From: Sphingobacteriia bacterium 28-36-52
GTDB taxonomy: Bacteria > Bacteroidota > Bacteroidia > Chitinophagales > Chitinophagaceae
Assembly (NCBI GenBank): GCA_002281575.1
Contig: NCGN01000002.1
Location: 124,001-188,000, forward strand
DNA: 64,000 nucleotides
Reading direction: 5' to 3'
The notes below the pieces were generated by a model, which saw nothing but the letters and a program-made list of their open reading frames with translations, made no database searches and was not told the origin of the DNA. Position numbers and translations under genes: made by a program. Positions 37,566 to 46,740 of the stretch are shown piece after piece; positions within the stretch are counted from its first letter, which is position 1, and each line of letters opens with the position of its first letter.

Positions 37566-38828
37566 TTAAGCAGTTCTATAAACACATTGTAAGGTTTCCT
37601 TTGTTTTTTGTTCTAATAGTAAGTCTTTTTTATTGAGTAATTCATTCACTATTTCTACATTATAATGTCTGATAGTTAAGAGATTCAGTTGCTTTTCTAA
37701 CTGTACATCAAATAAGGTACTGCACTCGTTTGCAAGCTGATTTATTTTCTCTTCGTGATCATCTAAGCACAATTGTAAGCTTATTGCCCCGGTTTGAATA
37801 AGGTTTGGTTTCACTTTTAATAAGCCAAAAAATTCATATAATCTACTCATAGGAGCTTCCCCTATAAAAGAAAAATCTTTGGTTTTTAAATGCATCATCA
37901 CTTGATTCATTTTTACTACAATAATAGGGGGAAGGTTTTTTACCAACTTATTATGTATGATGGTCCCTTTTAATTGGGGGTTTAAAAAACACTTTACCAA
38001 TAAAGGGATTCCCTTGTTTTGAAGCGGCTTTATTGTTTTAGGGTGAATTACCTGAGCCCCATAATAAGCCATTTCAATTACTTCATTAAAGTTTAATTCG
38101 TCAATTAGTTGAGCTTCACTAAATGCTTTTGGATCTGCATTCATGACGCCTTCTACGTCTTTCCAAATAGTAAGATTTTCTGCATCTAAAATATTAGCAA
38201 ATAGGGCAGCAGTATAGTCACTGCCTTCTCTGCCAAGGGTAGTACTTTCATTATCGTCTGTGGCCCCAATAAATCCTTGGGTTATAGTGATATTGCCCTC
38301 GTATTTTTGTATTGCTTGTTTTATTCTTTCTGCGGAAAAATCAAATTGAACACCAGCTTCTCTAAAGTTGTTGTCGGTTCTTAGTAAGTCTCTAACGTCT
38401 AGCCATTGATTCTGTAATTTTTCTTCATTTAGGTAATGACTAATGAGGCAAGTGCTAAATAATTCGCCTATGCAAACAATTTGGTCGTAATAATAGTCAT
38501 ATGACCTCACTGGTTTATCGTGCAACAACCATTCAACTTCTGTAAAAAAGTCGTTTAATTGCGCAATACAATCATTGTATTTAAATACCAGCAAGTATTT
38601 TGCAGTTGTTAAATGCTGATTTTTAACAATATTGAATAATTCTAAAGCTTCGGCTTTATTACCCTTATAAAATGCATTGACCACTTTTTCTAAACCATTG
38701 GTTGTTTTGCCCATTGCAGATACAATAATTACCAAAGGTTCATTGCTAAATTCCTGTACAATATTTTTTAAGTTTTTTATTCTTTCAACACTATTTACGC
38801 TTGCGCCGCCAAATTTGAAGATTTTCAT
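37566..38828 (-). CDS. lysC: Aspartate kinase (monofunctional)
   Basis: The 420 residues phosphorylate aspartate, the first step to lysine, threonine and methionine. The N-terminal motif is KFGGASV (the family norm is KFGGTSV), with IVSAMGKTTNGL, TTLGREGSDYTAALFA and WKDVEGVMNADPK for ATP and aspartate. The C-terminal part from about 300 is ACT-like and probably gives feedback control. It is not fused to homoserine dehydrogenase. It is divergent from fbp, with a 91-base gap that carries a -7 match. Confidence 0.93.
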   Translation of the reverse strand: MKIFKFGGASVNSVERIKNLKNIVQEFSNEPLVIIVSAMGKTTNGLEKVVNAFYKGNKAEALELFNIVKNQHLTTAKYLLVFKYNDCIAQLNDFFTEVEWLLHDKPVRSYDYYYDQIVCIGELFSTCLISHYLNEEKLQNQWLDVRDLLRTDNNFREAGVQFDFSAERIKQAIQKYEGNITITQGFIGATDDNESTTLGREGSDYTAALFANILDAENLTIWKDVEGVMNADPKAFSEAQLIDELNFNEVIEMAYYGAQVIHPKTIKPLQNKGIPLLVKCFLNPQLKGTIIHNKLVKNLPPIIVVKMNQVMMHLKTKDFSFIGEAPMSRLYEFFGLLKVKPNLIQTGAISLQLCLDDHEEKINQLANECSTLFDVQLEKQLNLLTIRHYNVEIVNELLNKKDLLLEQKTKETLQCVYRTA

Positions 38829-38862
38829 AATCTAAAGCTTATTATACTAATCAATATACCTA

Positions 38863-38870
38863 CAAATATA
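38863..38870 (-). promoter_or_regulatory. Candidate -7 box for the aspartate kinase gene
   Basis: The minus strand reads TATATTTG (TAnnTTTG) 35 bases before the start. On the other strand TATCTTTA (38893-38900) is a one-mismatch candidate for fbp. Confidence 0.33.
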
Positions 38871-38919
38871 CGCTGCGTACACGCCCAATTACTATCTTTA
38901 TGTAAACGAATTGCACCAT

Positions 38920-39933
38920 ATGAGTATTAATAGAAACGTATTAACACTAGACGAATTTACTTTACAACAATTACGTCAATTCCCAACAGCTACGGGAGAA
39001 TTAAGCAGATTATTAAGGGATATGGCTCTTGCGGCAAAACGGGTAAATGTGGAAGTGAATAAAGCAGGATTAGTAGATATACTTGGCGATGCTGGAAGTA
39101 TTAATGTGCAGGGGGAAGATGTAAAAAAGCTAGACATTTTTGCTAATAATCAGTTCATGGGGGTACTTCAACATGGTATCAGTTGTGCGGGTATTGGAAG
39201 TGAAGAAATGGATGACTTTGTTGTATTTGACGATGAAATAAGTAACAATAGCAAATATGTAGTATTGTTTGACCCATTAGATGGAAGCGGGAATATAGAC
39301 GTGAATGTGTCTATTGGTACCATTTTTGGGGTTTATAAAAGGGTAAGTCCGTTGGGGAAGCCTTGTACCAAAGAAGATTTTTTGCAGCCAGGTAAAAACC
39401 AAGTTGCTGCAGGGTATGTAGTATACGGATCAAGTACCATGTTTGTTTATGCAACTAGAAGGGGAGTAAATGGCTTTACTTTAGATCCATCTATTGGGGA
39501 ATTTACAATGAGCCATCCAAATATCACTTGCCCCCCTACAGGTAAATTTTATTCTGTAAATCACGGAAATTTCTTTCAATACAATGAAGGGGTGAGAAAA
39601 TATATAGATGGATGTCAAAGAAAAACAAAAGAAAATGGCGGTCCTTATACGCAAAGGTATATTGGTAGTATGGTGGCCGATGTTCACCGAAATCTAATTA
39701 AGGGAGGGATATTTATGTATCCTGGAACCATTGAAAAGCCGGGGGGTAAATTGCGACTTTTATATGAAGCCAATCCTTTCGCGTTTATTTTGGAAGTTGC
39801 TGGTGGGGTGGCTACCGATGGAATTGGAAGAATTTTAGACATTGTGCCTACTTCATTGCACCAGCGAACACCTCTTTTTATTGGTAGTAAATTAATGATG
39901 GAAGAGCTGGCTGAAATTGCTGGCATAAAATAG
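38920..39933 (+). CDS. fbp: Class I fructose-1,6-bisphosphatase
   Basis: The ATG at 38920 gives 337 residues beginning MSINRNVLTLDEF. Metal and substrate motifs are VVFDDEISNNSKYVVLFDPLDGSGN (split here over about 95-120) and NIDVNVSIGTIF. YIGSMVADVHRNLIKGGIFMYP binds the sugar phosphates, and LRLLYEANPFAFILEVAGG is the C-terminal core. The enzyme removes the 1-phosphate in gluconeogenesis. It is divergent from the aspartate kinase gene. Confidence 0.96.
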   Translation: MSINRNVLTLDEFTLQQLRQFPTATGELSRLLRDMALAAKRVNVEVNKAGLVDILGDAGSINVQGEDVKKLDIFANNQFMGVLQHGISCAGIGSEEMDDFVVFDDEISNNSKYVVLFDPLDGSGNIDVNVSIGTIFGVYKRVSPLGKPCTKEDFLQPGKNQVAAGYVVYGSSTMFVYATRRGVNGFTLDPSIGEFTMSHPNITCPPTGKFYSVNHGNFFQYNEGVRKYIDGCQRKTKENGGPYTQRYIGSMVADVHRNLIKGGIFMYPGTIEKPGGKLRLLYEANPFAFILEVAGGVATDGIGRILDIVPTSLHQRTPLFIGSKLMMEELAEIAGIK

Positions 39934-39938
39934 CAAGC

Positions 39939-40424
39939 ATGACTAAGCAATTTTTTTTTGTTTTGATAAGCATTTTAATGGTTCAGTTTGTTGTTGCACA
40001 ACAAGCTTTGCCCAAGGGTAAAATGAGTTTTACAGCAATGACAAAGCCCAATAATATTGTTTTTAATGATAGTATTTACAAAGGAAGTAATCAATTTAAA
40101 CAGCTGTTTTATAGAACTGGAAATCCTGAAATTATCCAATCGTTTCAAAAACATCAGTCAAATAAAATTACAGGTCAGGTGTTAAGTTTTTCTGGGGCTA
40201 TTGCTTTATTAATTGGAATTAATAATTTGTCGGGTTCAAATAAAGGAATGGGATGGACTTTAATTGGTTCTGGCTTTGTTGCTTCTATTGCTGGAGGATA
40301 TTTCACCCTAGTAGGTCAAAACCACTTGCTTTCGGCAGTAGACTTGTTTAATAGTCAATACAAAAAATCAACTGTTTCATTGGGTTTAGGGAAACAATCG
40401 GCTGGCTTAGTTTATAAATTTTAA
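39939..40424 (+). CDS. Exported or membrane protein, unknown
   Basis: The 161 residues start with a signal peptide (MTKQFFFVLISILMVQFVVAQ). Two glycine-rich hydrophobic segments at about 85-105 and 109-128 (VLSFSGAIALLIGINNL and GWTLIGSGFVASIAGGYF) look like a membrane hairpin, and the C-terminus is a short strand. I do not recognise a family. It fills the space between fbp and the ABC ATPase, 5 and 2 bases from its neighbours, so it is probably in their transcript. Confidence 0.65.
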   Translation: MTKQFFFVLISILMVQFVVAQQALPKGKMSFTAMTKPNNIVFNDSIYKGSNQFKQLFYRTGNPEIIQSFQKHQSNKITGQVLSFSGAIALLIGINNLSGSNKGMGWTLIGSGFVASIAGGYFTLVGQNHLLSAVDLFNSQYKKSTVSLGLGKQSAGLVYKF

Positions 40425-40426
40425 AT

Positions 40427-41191
40427 ATGAGTAATGTTATCATAAGTGTTAAAGACCTGCATAAGAAGTACGGCAGTTTTCATGCGGTTAAAGGCATTAA
40501 TTTTGAGGTATTGGAAGGAGAGATTTTTGGCTTATTAGGTCCTAATGGAGCAGGGAAGTCAACTACATTGGAGATTATTGAAACTTTAAGAGATAAAACC
40601 AGCGGTTCTATACATGTTGCAGGGTTTGATTTAGACAAAGACCCCAATGAGATCAAAAAAATAATAGGTGTGCAATTGCAAACATCTGGTTATTATCCCA
40701 ATCTTAATTTAACTGAATTAATCCGATTATTTGCTGGATTATATAATCAACCAACAGACCCAATTGCTTTATTGGATATGGTGAATTTAACAGATAAAGC
40801 AAAAGCTAAATACAAGGAATTAAGTGGTGGACAAAAACAACGATTTTCTATTGCTACCACTTTAATTAATAAGCCTAAGATTATTTTTTTAGATGAACCT
40901 ACAACTGGTTTAGACCCGCAAGCTCGTAGAAATTTGTGGGATCTAATTAAAGACATTCGATTGCAGGGGACTACTGTAATTATTACCACCCATTATATGG
41001 ATGAGGCTGAAGTGCTATGTGATAGAGTTGCTATTATAGATAGCGGTAAAGTAATAGCAATGGCTTCTCCCGATAAACTAATAGACGATTTAGTTGCAAG
41101 TGGTTTTGAAAGGCCAAAGCAGGTAAAGAATGCTAACTTAGAAGATGTATTCATTCAACTTACTGGTCATGAATTAAGAGCCGAAAATTAA
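40427..41191 (+). CDS. ABC transporter ATP-binding protein (ABC-2 type)
   Basis: The 254 residues form one complete cassette: Walker A GPNGAGKST, Q-loop VQLQTSGYYP, signature LSGGQKQR, Walker B IIFLDEPTTGLD and the H-loop TTHYMDEAE. It resembles the NatA/CcmA-type subunits that pair with ABC-2 permeases. No permease lies on either side (downstream is a DinB-like gene 4 bases away), so the partner is unlinked. What is exported is unknown. Confidence 0.93.
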   Translation: MSNVIISVKDLHKKYGSFHAVKGINFEVLEGEIFGLLGPNGAGKSTTLEIIETLRDKTSGSIHVAGFDLDKDPNEIKKIIGVQLQTSGYYPNLNLTELIRLFAGLYNQPTDPIALLDMVNLTDKAKAKYKELSGGQKQRFSIATTLINKPKIIFLDEPTTGLDPQARRNLWDLIKDIRLQGTTVIITTHYMDEAEVLCDRVAIIDSGKVIAMASPDKLIDDLVASGFERPKQVKNANLEDVFIQLTGHELRAEN

Positions 41192-41195
41192 TAAT

Positions 41196-41720
41196 ATGAT
41201 TAATGAACGTTATCCAATAGGGCATTTTGAACCATTGCCCTTTTCTGAAGCTCAAAAAAATAAGTGGTTAGCCGATATTCAATTTTTACCAGAAGAAATT
41301 GAGCAAGCATTGTTGAATTTAGATGAAGCACAGTTGCATACACCTTATAGAGCAGGTGGTTGGACATTGAACCAAGTAGTTCATCATTTGGCCGATAGTC
41401 ATATGAATGCCTATTGCAGATTTAAACTAGGATTAACTGAAGACACTCCAACCATTAAGCCATACGATGAAAATGCATGGACTTTGTTGAATGATGTTCA
41501 ACATCTGCCAGTTAATATATCAGTTACCTTATTGCATGCATTACATACAAGATGGCATTTTGCAGTTAAAGATCTTACACTTGCTCAATGGGAGCGAACA
41601 GTGTATCATCCTGCCAGTCAAAAGGATATGAGTTTATGGTATTTATTGGGTATGTATGCATGGCACGGAAAACACCATACAGCTCATATAAAAATGTTAA
41701 GAGAAAAAAATAATTGGTAA
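41196..41720 (+). CDS. DinB-superfamily YfiT/BstA-like metalloprotein
   Basis: The 174 residues form a four-helix DinB fold. The metal His triad is expected from VVHHLADSH (about 63-71) and the C-terminal HGKHHTAHI. The N-terminus YPIGHFEP is the usual opening of YfiT proteins, called putative metal-dependent hydrolases; the Bacillus relatives include bacillithiol transferases. The thiol cofactor here is unknown. The stop overlaps the next start by 1 base (TAATG). Confidence 0.88.
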   Translation: MINERYPIGHFEPLPFSEAQKNKWLADIQFLPEEIEQALLNLDEAQLHTPYRAGGWTLNQVVHHLADSHMNAYCRFKLGLTEDTPTIKPYDENAWTLLNDVQHLPVNISVTLLHALHTRWHFAVKDLTLAQWERTVYHPASQKDMSLWYLLGMYAWHGKHHTAHIKMLREKNNW

Positions 41721-42283
41721 TGCCCTCAATAAATAAATGGAAACTGCTGCAATCTGAGCAATTAGTAAAAGATCAGTGGGCAGACGTAAGAAAGAATAGT
41801 TATCAAAAAAATGACGGCTCAGTTATTGAGCCGTTTTATGTTTATGGTTTTCCTGATTATGCAACTGCAGTGGCTATCACCAAAAGGGGAACGGTCATTG
41901 TTGAAAAAATTTATAGGCCAGGATTAGATACTGTTGCATTAGAACTGCCAGGTGGTTGTGTAGATGCTACAGATACCATGTTAGAAAGTGCAATTGAAAG
42001 AGAACTTTTAGAAGAAACTGGATATCAATTTGATGAAATAGTATACTTAGGCAAGATTTCACCCAATCCAACCACCAATACAAATGTAATGCATATGTTC
42101 TTAGCAACAGGTGGTGAGGAAGACCCCAACGCAGTAAGAGATACCGAAGAAGAAGTTGAAGTAATTGAAATGGAATGGGACGATTTTATTGCCCATTTTA
42201 AAGACCAAAAGTTTATACAATCAATGCAAACTTGTACCATTTTATACGCACTGATGAGACTTAACAAACTAATTGTTTATTAA
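41720..42283 (+). CDS. NUDIX hydrolase with non-canonical Nudix box
   Basis: From ATG 41720 (overlapping the previous stop) the protein has 187 residues. It is related to ADP-ribose pyrophosphatases such as NudF. The Nudix box region LPGGCVDATDTMLESAIER.LLEETGY keeps the REUxEExGU core, but the first half is one residue longer than the consensus G-x5-E-x7-REU, and the usual Glu is Asp or Thr. The neighbouring downstream gene has a canonical box. The activity may be altered. Confidence 0.87.
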   Translation: MPSINKWKLLQSEQLVKDQWADVRKNSYQKNDGSVIEPFYVYGFPDYATAVAITKRGTVIVEKIYRPGLDTVALELPGGCVDATDTMLESAIERELLEETGYQFDEIVYLGKISPNPTTNTNVMHMFLATGGEEDPNAVRDTEEEVEVIEMEWDDFIAHFKDQKFIQSMQTCTILYALMRLNKLIVY

Positions 42284-42284
42284 T

Positions 42285-42845
42285 ATGCAACAGTCAATAA
42301 AGCCTTGGATTGTTCAGCAATCAACTATTGTGTATGCAAAAAAATGGATGCAGATAAAGGAAGAAGTTTGTGAACTACCAGATGGGCAAATCATTGACCC
42401 TTATTTTGTAATTGCGGTACCAGATTTTTGCAATGTAGTAATGGTGACCAATCAAGATGAATTAGTGATGGTAGAGCAATACAGGCACGCGGCTGGTATT
42501 GTTTCTCTTGAATTACCTGGTGGAATGATTGAACCAGGTGAAGATCCAATGGTTGCTGCAAAAAGAGAAATGGAGGAAGAAACAGGCTATCAATCCAATC
42601 ATTTTGAATTGCTATATTCTATTTATCCCAATCCTCCTTTAGAAAATAATCAAGCTCATTTCTATTTGGCTACACAACTTACACCAACTGGAAAAACTTC
42701 ATTTGATCAATATGAAGACATCAATTTAGTTCTAGTGCATAAGGATGAATTCCTTCATAAACTTTTACAAAATTCCTTTACACATGGGGCACAAGTTGGC
42801 GCAATGTATGCAGCAGCAATTAAATTGGGGTGGTTAAAAACGTAA
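42285..42845 (+). CDS. NUDIX hydrolase (ADP-ribose pyrophosphatase-like)
   Basis: From ATG 42285, 1 base after the previous stop, the protein has 186 residues with a canonical Nudix box: GGMIEPGEDPMVAAKREM.EETGY fits G-x5-E-x7-REUxEExGU. YRHAAGIVSLELPGG matches the NudF/YffH type that splits nucleotide-sugar or ADP-ribose pyrophosphates. The gene is a likely old duplicate of the one before it (shared PDF/PGG/YPNP layout). It is convergent with folC, 1 base apart. Confidence 0.92.
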   Translation: MQQSIKPWIVQQSTIVYAKKWMQIKEEVCELPDGQIIDPYFVIAVPDFCNVVMVTNQDELVMVEQYRHAAGIVSLELPGGMIEPGEDPMVAAKREMEEETGYQSNHFELLYSIYPNPPLENNQAHFYLATQLTPTGKTSFDQYEDINLVLVHKDEFLHKLLQNSFTHGAQVGAMYAAAIKLGWLKT

Positions 42846-42846
42846 A

Positions 42847-44139
42847 TTAATACTCATTTCTATCTACCTCTGCAATAACAAAAACACTACCACATACCAA
42901 TATTAAATCGGATAAGTCGGCGTTTTCTTTTGCAGCCTTAATTGCACTATTAACATCACTAAATGCAGCGCCGGTTAATCCAAATTCTTTTGCTTGTTGA
43001 TGTAATACTTGCTCATCTAACGCCCTAGGAATACTTGCTTTTGTAAAATAATAAGTTGCAGTGCTGGGTAATAATTCTAAAACTGCCTGGATGTCTTTGT
43101 CTTTTACCATACCCATTATCCAGTGCAATTGTTTAAAGTTGCTAAGGTCTAATTGTGTTAGGATTGCTTTAATGCCATCTACATTATGGCCAACATCTAA
43201 AACAACAGTTGGGTTTGCTTGAATAATTTCCCATCTTCCTTGAAGCCCTGTCAATTTTTTGACATTGCTTAATCCTTCTTTTATATGATTCGTTTGAATA
43301 TCCCAACCTAGTTTTAGTAATACAGAACAAGCTTCTAAAACTGTTAATAGATTTTTTGTTTGATAAAATCCAGTTAGGTCAAGTGCATAATGCTGGTATT
43401 CGTTTTTATTTTTATCTACAACAGTAACATTTAAAAATGGTTGTTGATAAAGCCAATCATTGATATACCGTTGGTCTTCTGCAAATGAGAGAGGGCTTGA
43501 TTTTGAAGCTTCCATAAAAACTGGTAAGGTTTCCAGATTAGACTCACCAATAACAACAGGAACCAAAGGTTTAATAATTCCAGCTTTCTCACCCGCAATT
43601 GCTGTTAATGTGTTTCCTAATAAGTTCATATGATCCATCCCTATATTGGTAATGATACTTAATTCGGGTAAAATTACATTCGTGCTGTCTAATCTGCCTC
43701 CTAATCCAGTTTCAATGATGGCAATGTCTACTTCGTTTACTGCAAAATAGTCAAAAGCCATTGCAACGGTTATTTCGAAGAAAGAAGGTTCAATGGTTTT
43801 AATTTGATCTTGTATTCTTTGGGTAAAGTTGATAACAAAGTCTTCTGAGCAACATATTCCATTTATTTTTATTCGCTCTCTAAAATCATACAAATGAGGG
43901 GAAGTATAAAGCCCTGTTTTAAATCCTGCTGCTTGCATAATTGCGGCCAACATATGACTAGTAGATCCTTTACCATTGGTACCTGCTATATGTATTGATT
44001 TAAACTTTTTATGTGGATTACCCAACACTTTACAAAGGGCAAGTGTATTGGTGAGGTCTTTTTTGTATGCGGCTTCCCCAATTTTACTAAACATGGGAAG
44101 TTGATTAAATAAATAGGAGACAGTTTCAGCGTAATTCAT
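42847..44139 (-). CDS. folC: Folylpolyglutamate synthase/dihydrofolate synthase
   Basis: The ATG at 44139 gives 430 residues starting MNYAETVSYLFNQLPMF, the family norm. The P-loop is IAGTNGKGSTSHML (about 50-63), followed by SPHLYDFRERIKING, the Mur-ligase-like IETGLGGRLDSTN and ITNIGMDHMNLLG. The C-terminal domain has VVLDVGHNVDGI. The enzyme adds glutamate to dihydropteroate or folates. It follows the TonB-like gene by 23 bases at the end of a leftward tract. Confidence 0.96.
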   Translation of the reverse strand: MNYAETVSYLFNQLPMFSKIGEAAYKKDLTNTLALCKVLGNPHKKFKSIHIAGTNGKGSTSHMLAAIMQAAGFKTGLYTSPHLYDFRERIKINGICCSEDFVINFTQRIQDQIKTIEPSFFEITVAMAFDYFAVNEVDIAIIETGLGGRLDSTNVILPELSIITNIGMDHMNLLGNTLTAIAGEKAGIIKPLVPVVIGESNLETLPVFMEASKSSPLSFAEDQRYINDWLYQQPFLNVTVVDKNKNEYQHYALDLTGFYQTKNLLTVLEACSVLLKLGWDIQTNHIKEGLSNVKKLTGLQGRWEIIQANPTVVLDVGHNVDGIKAILTQLDLSNFKQLHWIMGMVKDKDIQAVLELLPSTATYYFTKASIPRALDEQVLHQQAKEFGLTGAAFSDVNSAIKAAKENADLSDLILVCGSVFVIAEVDRNEY

Positions 44140-44162
44140 ACTGCTGCAAAGATGCAAAATTA

Positions 44163-44999
44163 TTAATTCCTAAGTTTAAAATTAAACACCAAAGTGCCAG
44201 TTTGTTCATTGGCATTACCTTCACTTAATTGAAGTGTTTTTGCTTTTTGAATTGCAATATTTCGAATGCGTTGATTGGTTGTAGTAGTGCCTTTGGGATT
44301 AATAACTGCTCCTGTAACAGCGCCAGATTTATTTACGGTAATATCAACCGCTACTTTTGCATTTTCATTAAAATCATCTTCAAATGAAGGCAATTTGGTA
44401 ATTCTTCTTCCATCTAAGCCGCTTTTTATTGCAACGCCACCTGTACCACCTAAACCACCATTGCCACTTGATGCATTCCCTTGATAACTATCTGAATTAA
44501 TATTCCCCGTTGGTTTTCCTTGGTTTCCTTTTCCCCCCGCTATACCTTGATTTGCAACTCCATCATAGCTGTCTGCTAAATTTCCTCCGCTGCCTTTGCT
44601 ATTGTTGCCAGTAAATACAGCTTTGGGTTTTGGGTTAGGTGGAACAATGCTGTTAGCATTAGTTGGTTTACTGGTAGGTTTAACTGCAGGCTTGTTTAAA
44701 GGAACGTCTTCCTCTGTTGGATTGTTTTCAGGAATTGAAACGGTTTCTTCAGTAGGGCTGTTGTTTGTGTTATTTTGTTCTTGAGCTGCTTCTCCAATTG
44801 AAGTGGGAGGCGTTGCACCATATCCTGTTTCAGCATCACCTAAATTAACTTCAATACCTTCACCTCCAGCAGGCTCTTGAATGATTGGTTGTTGATAACG
44901 AACATAAAAAAAGATGGAAAACAAAATTACTGTTATAACCAAAGTTATAATGGTAGCTTTAAGTTGATCCTGCCTTTCTAGAACTTGTTCTTGATTCAT
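44163..44999 (-). CDS. TonB-like energy-transducer family protein
   Basis: The 278 residues have a cytosolic N-terminus, one helix at about 16-34 (IITLVITVILFSIFFYV), then a long Pro/Thr/Asn-rich spacer and a Gly/Ser/Asn-rich stretch (about 50-195), and a C-terminal domain with VDITVNKSGAVTGAVINPKG, the TonB/TolA C-terminal pattern. TonB proteins pass proton-motive force to outer-membrane receptors. No exbB or exbD is next to it: upstream is a TauE permease and downstream folC. The motor must be encoded elsewhere, or the protein has another envelope role. Confidence 0.78.
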   Translation of the reverse strand: MNQEQVLERQDQLKATIITLVITVILFSIFFYVRYQQPIIQEPAGGEGIEVNLGDAETGYGATPPTSIGEAAQEQNNTNNSPTEETVSIPENNPTEEDVPLNKPAVKPTSKPTNANSIVPPNPKPKAVFTGNNSKGSGGNLADSYDGVANQGIAGGKGNQGKPTGNINSDSYQGNASSGNGGLGGTGGVAIKSGLDGRRITKLPSFEDDFNENAKVAVDITVNKSGAVTGAVINPKGTTTTNQRIRNIAIQKAKTLQLSEGNANEQTGTLVFNFKLRN

Positions 45000-45047
45000 A
45001 AAGTATAAAAGTACATTATTACCCTAAAGTAATATTGGAATAGAAAG

Positions 45048-45818
45048 TTAATCCTTTAAAAAGATATCATATCCAAATCGAAGTAAAGTAGCCATAACAA
45101 CCAACAGAAAGAAAATTCGGATAAACTGATTTCCTTTATAAATAGCCAGTTTGGCACCTAATATTCCTCCAATTGCATTGCATACTGCCATTGGGATGGC
45201 AACCGACCATAATATGGTTCCTTTTAACATGAATAAAGAAATAGACCCCAAATTGGTGGATAGATTGATTAGTTTGGCATAAGTGCCTGCTTTTAAAAAA
45301 TCAAATCCAAGAATACCAATAAACGCCATGATAAAGAAACTACCTGCTCCAGGTCCAATGAAGCCATCATAAAATCCAATGATTAAGCTAATTAGAAGGG
45401 AATAGTTTAATTGTTTTTTGTTTGATATTTCTTTATGAACTGTTTGTCCAAAATTTTTCTTTGTATAGGTGTAAAGGGCAACTAAGATTAAGACAACAAA
45501 AATAACCGGCTTCATGTATTTATTACTTACAATAGACAGCAATTGCGATCCCGCAAAAGCCGCACTAAAAGCAATTAAACACATTAACCCAACTTGCTCC
45601 CAGTTAACTGAAACTTTTTTAACATATTGTCTAGCAGCAAAAGCGGTACCAGTAAACGCAGGAATTTTTAATGATCCCATTACAGTAGCAACAGGAAACT
45701 GTGGCAATAACATGATGCCCGCCGGCAACTGAATTAGTCCACCGCCACCTACAATTGCATCTACAAATCCTGCCAGGAAAGCGAAAGTGCATAATAGTAT
45801 CATCGTGCTGATATCCAT
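45048..45818 (-). CDS. TauE/SafE family permease, full length
   Basis: The ATG at 45818 gives 256 residues and a 7-base gap to the EamA stop; the longer frame would overlap that gene. Two TauE repeats are visible: the first with FLAGFVDAIVGGGGLIQLPAG and the second with IGFYDGFIGPGAGSFFIMAF, about eight helices in all. Family members export sulfite, sulfonates or other small anions. It is the last of five tightly spaced leftward genes starting with the arginase-like gene. Confidence 0.9.
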   Translation of the reverse strand: MDISTMILLCTFAFLAGFVDAIVGGGGLIQLPAGIMLLPQFPVATVMGSLKIPAFTGTAFAARQYVKKVSVNWEQVGLMCLIAFSAAFAGSQLLSIVSNKYMKPVIFVVLILVALYTYTKKNFGQTVHKEISNKKQLNYSLLISLIIGFYDGFIGPGAGSFFIMAFIGILGFDFLKAGTYAKLINLSTNLGSISLFMLKGTILWSVAIPMAVCNAIGGILGAKLAIYKGNQFIRIFFLLVVMATLLRFGYDIFLKD

Positions 45819-45825
45819 CAATTGC

Positions 45826-46740
45826 TTATTTATTAGTAGAAGTAAAGTTGGCAATAACTAATCCTCCAATTACCAAGATGCCGCTATAAAAATGAATAGG
45901 AGTAATGGCTTCACCTAAAATTAATACTGCTTCTAATGTACTGAAAATAGGAATTAAGTTTCCAAACAAAACAGTTCTTCCGGCACCCAATTTTGAAATG
46001 GCTAAATTCCAACACCAAAATGCCAAAACAGATGTTCCTATACCAAGATATAGTATTGAACCAATTAAAGAATTTGACCAATCAATAGACTCTTTTACTA
46101 TAGATTGTTCTATTATAAAAAATGGGAATAACATCAATGTGCCGAATACAAAAATGATGAGTAAAAAAGATAAGGCACTAATTTGTATTGGCTTTCTTCT
46201 TACCAATATATTGTAAACTGCAAAGGCGAAAGCGCCTGCTAATATCCAAGCATCTCCACTTGAAAATTTAAAGGAGAGCAATACTTCCCAGCTTCCTTTA
46301 GATATCAATAGTACAATACCCAAAATGCATAGAATCATGCCAATGATTCTATAAAAACCCAATCTTTCTTTTAAAAAAACAACGGCCATTATAGTAGCAA
46401 AAATGGGAGAGGAGGTAGTTCCAATTAATGCCATATTAATTGCAGTGGTATTATGACCCGCTACATAAACGAATGTATTAAATAGCGAAATTCCAGTTAA
46501 TGCAATTAAACTCAATATTTTCCAATTTGCTTTAAGGTGGTTTAGTTCAGCATAAACTTTTTTATATGCAAATGGAAACAACACCAATGAAGCACAAGCC
46601 CATCTATAAAATGCCAAGCTGATTGGGCTAATAACATTACTGACTTTTCTAGCTATTATAAAATTACCAGACCAAAGTAGCGTAGCAATTATTGCCAATA
46701 AAAATCCCTGTACAATATGGTTGCTTAATTTAGTCTGCAT
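45826..46740 (-). CDS. EamA/DMT family transporter
   Basis: The 304 residues make ten helices in two EamA repeats. The first holds TLLWSGNFIIARKVS and PISLAFYRWACASLVLFPFA, the second GDAWILAGAFAFAVYNILVRR. Such proteins export metabolites such as amino acids or nucleobases. The start overlaps the radical SAM stop by 1 base, so it is translationally coupled and may move the product or substrate of that gene group. Confidence 0.92.
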   Translation of the reverse strand: MQTKLSNHIVQGFLLAIIATLLWSGNFIIARKVSNVISPISLAFYRWACASLVLFPFAYKKVYAELNHLKANWKILSLIALTGISLFNTFVYVAGHNTTAINMALIGTTSSPIFATIMAVVFLKERLGFYRIIGMILCILGIVLLISKGSWEVLLSFKFSSGDAWILAGAFAFAVYNILVRRKPIQISALSFLLIIFVFGTLMLFPFFIIEQSIVKESIDWSNSLIGSILYLGIGTSVLAFWCWNLAISKLGAGRTVLFGNLIPIFSTLEAVLILGEAITPIHFYSGILVIGGLVIANFTSTNK

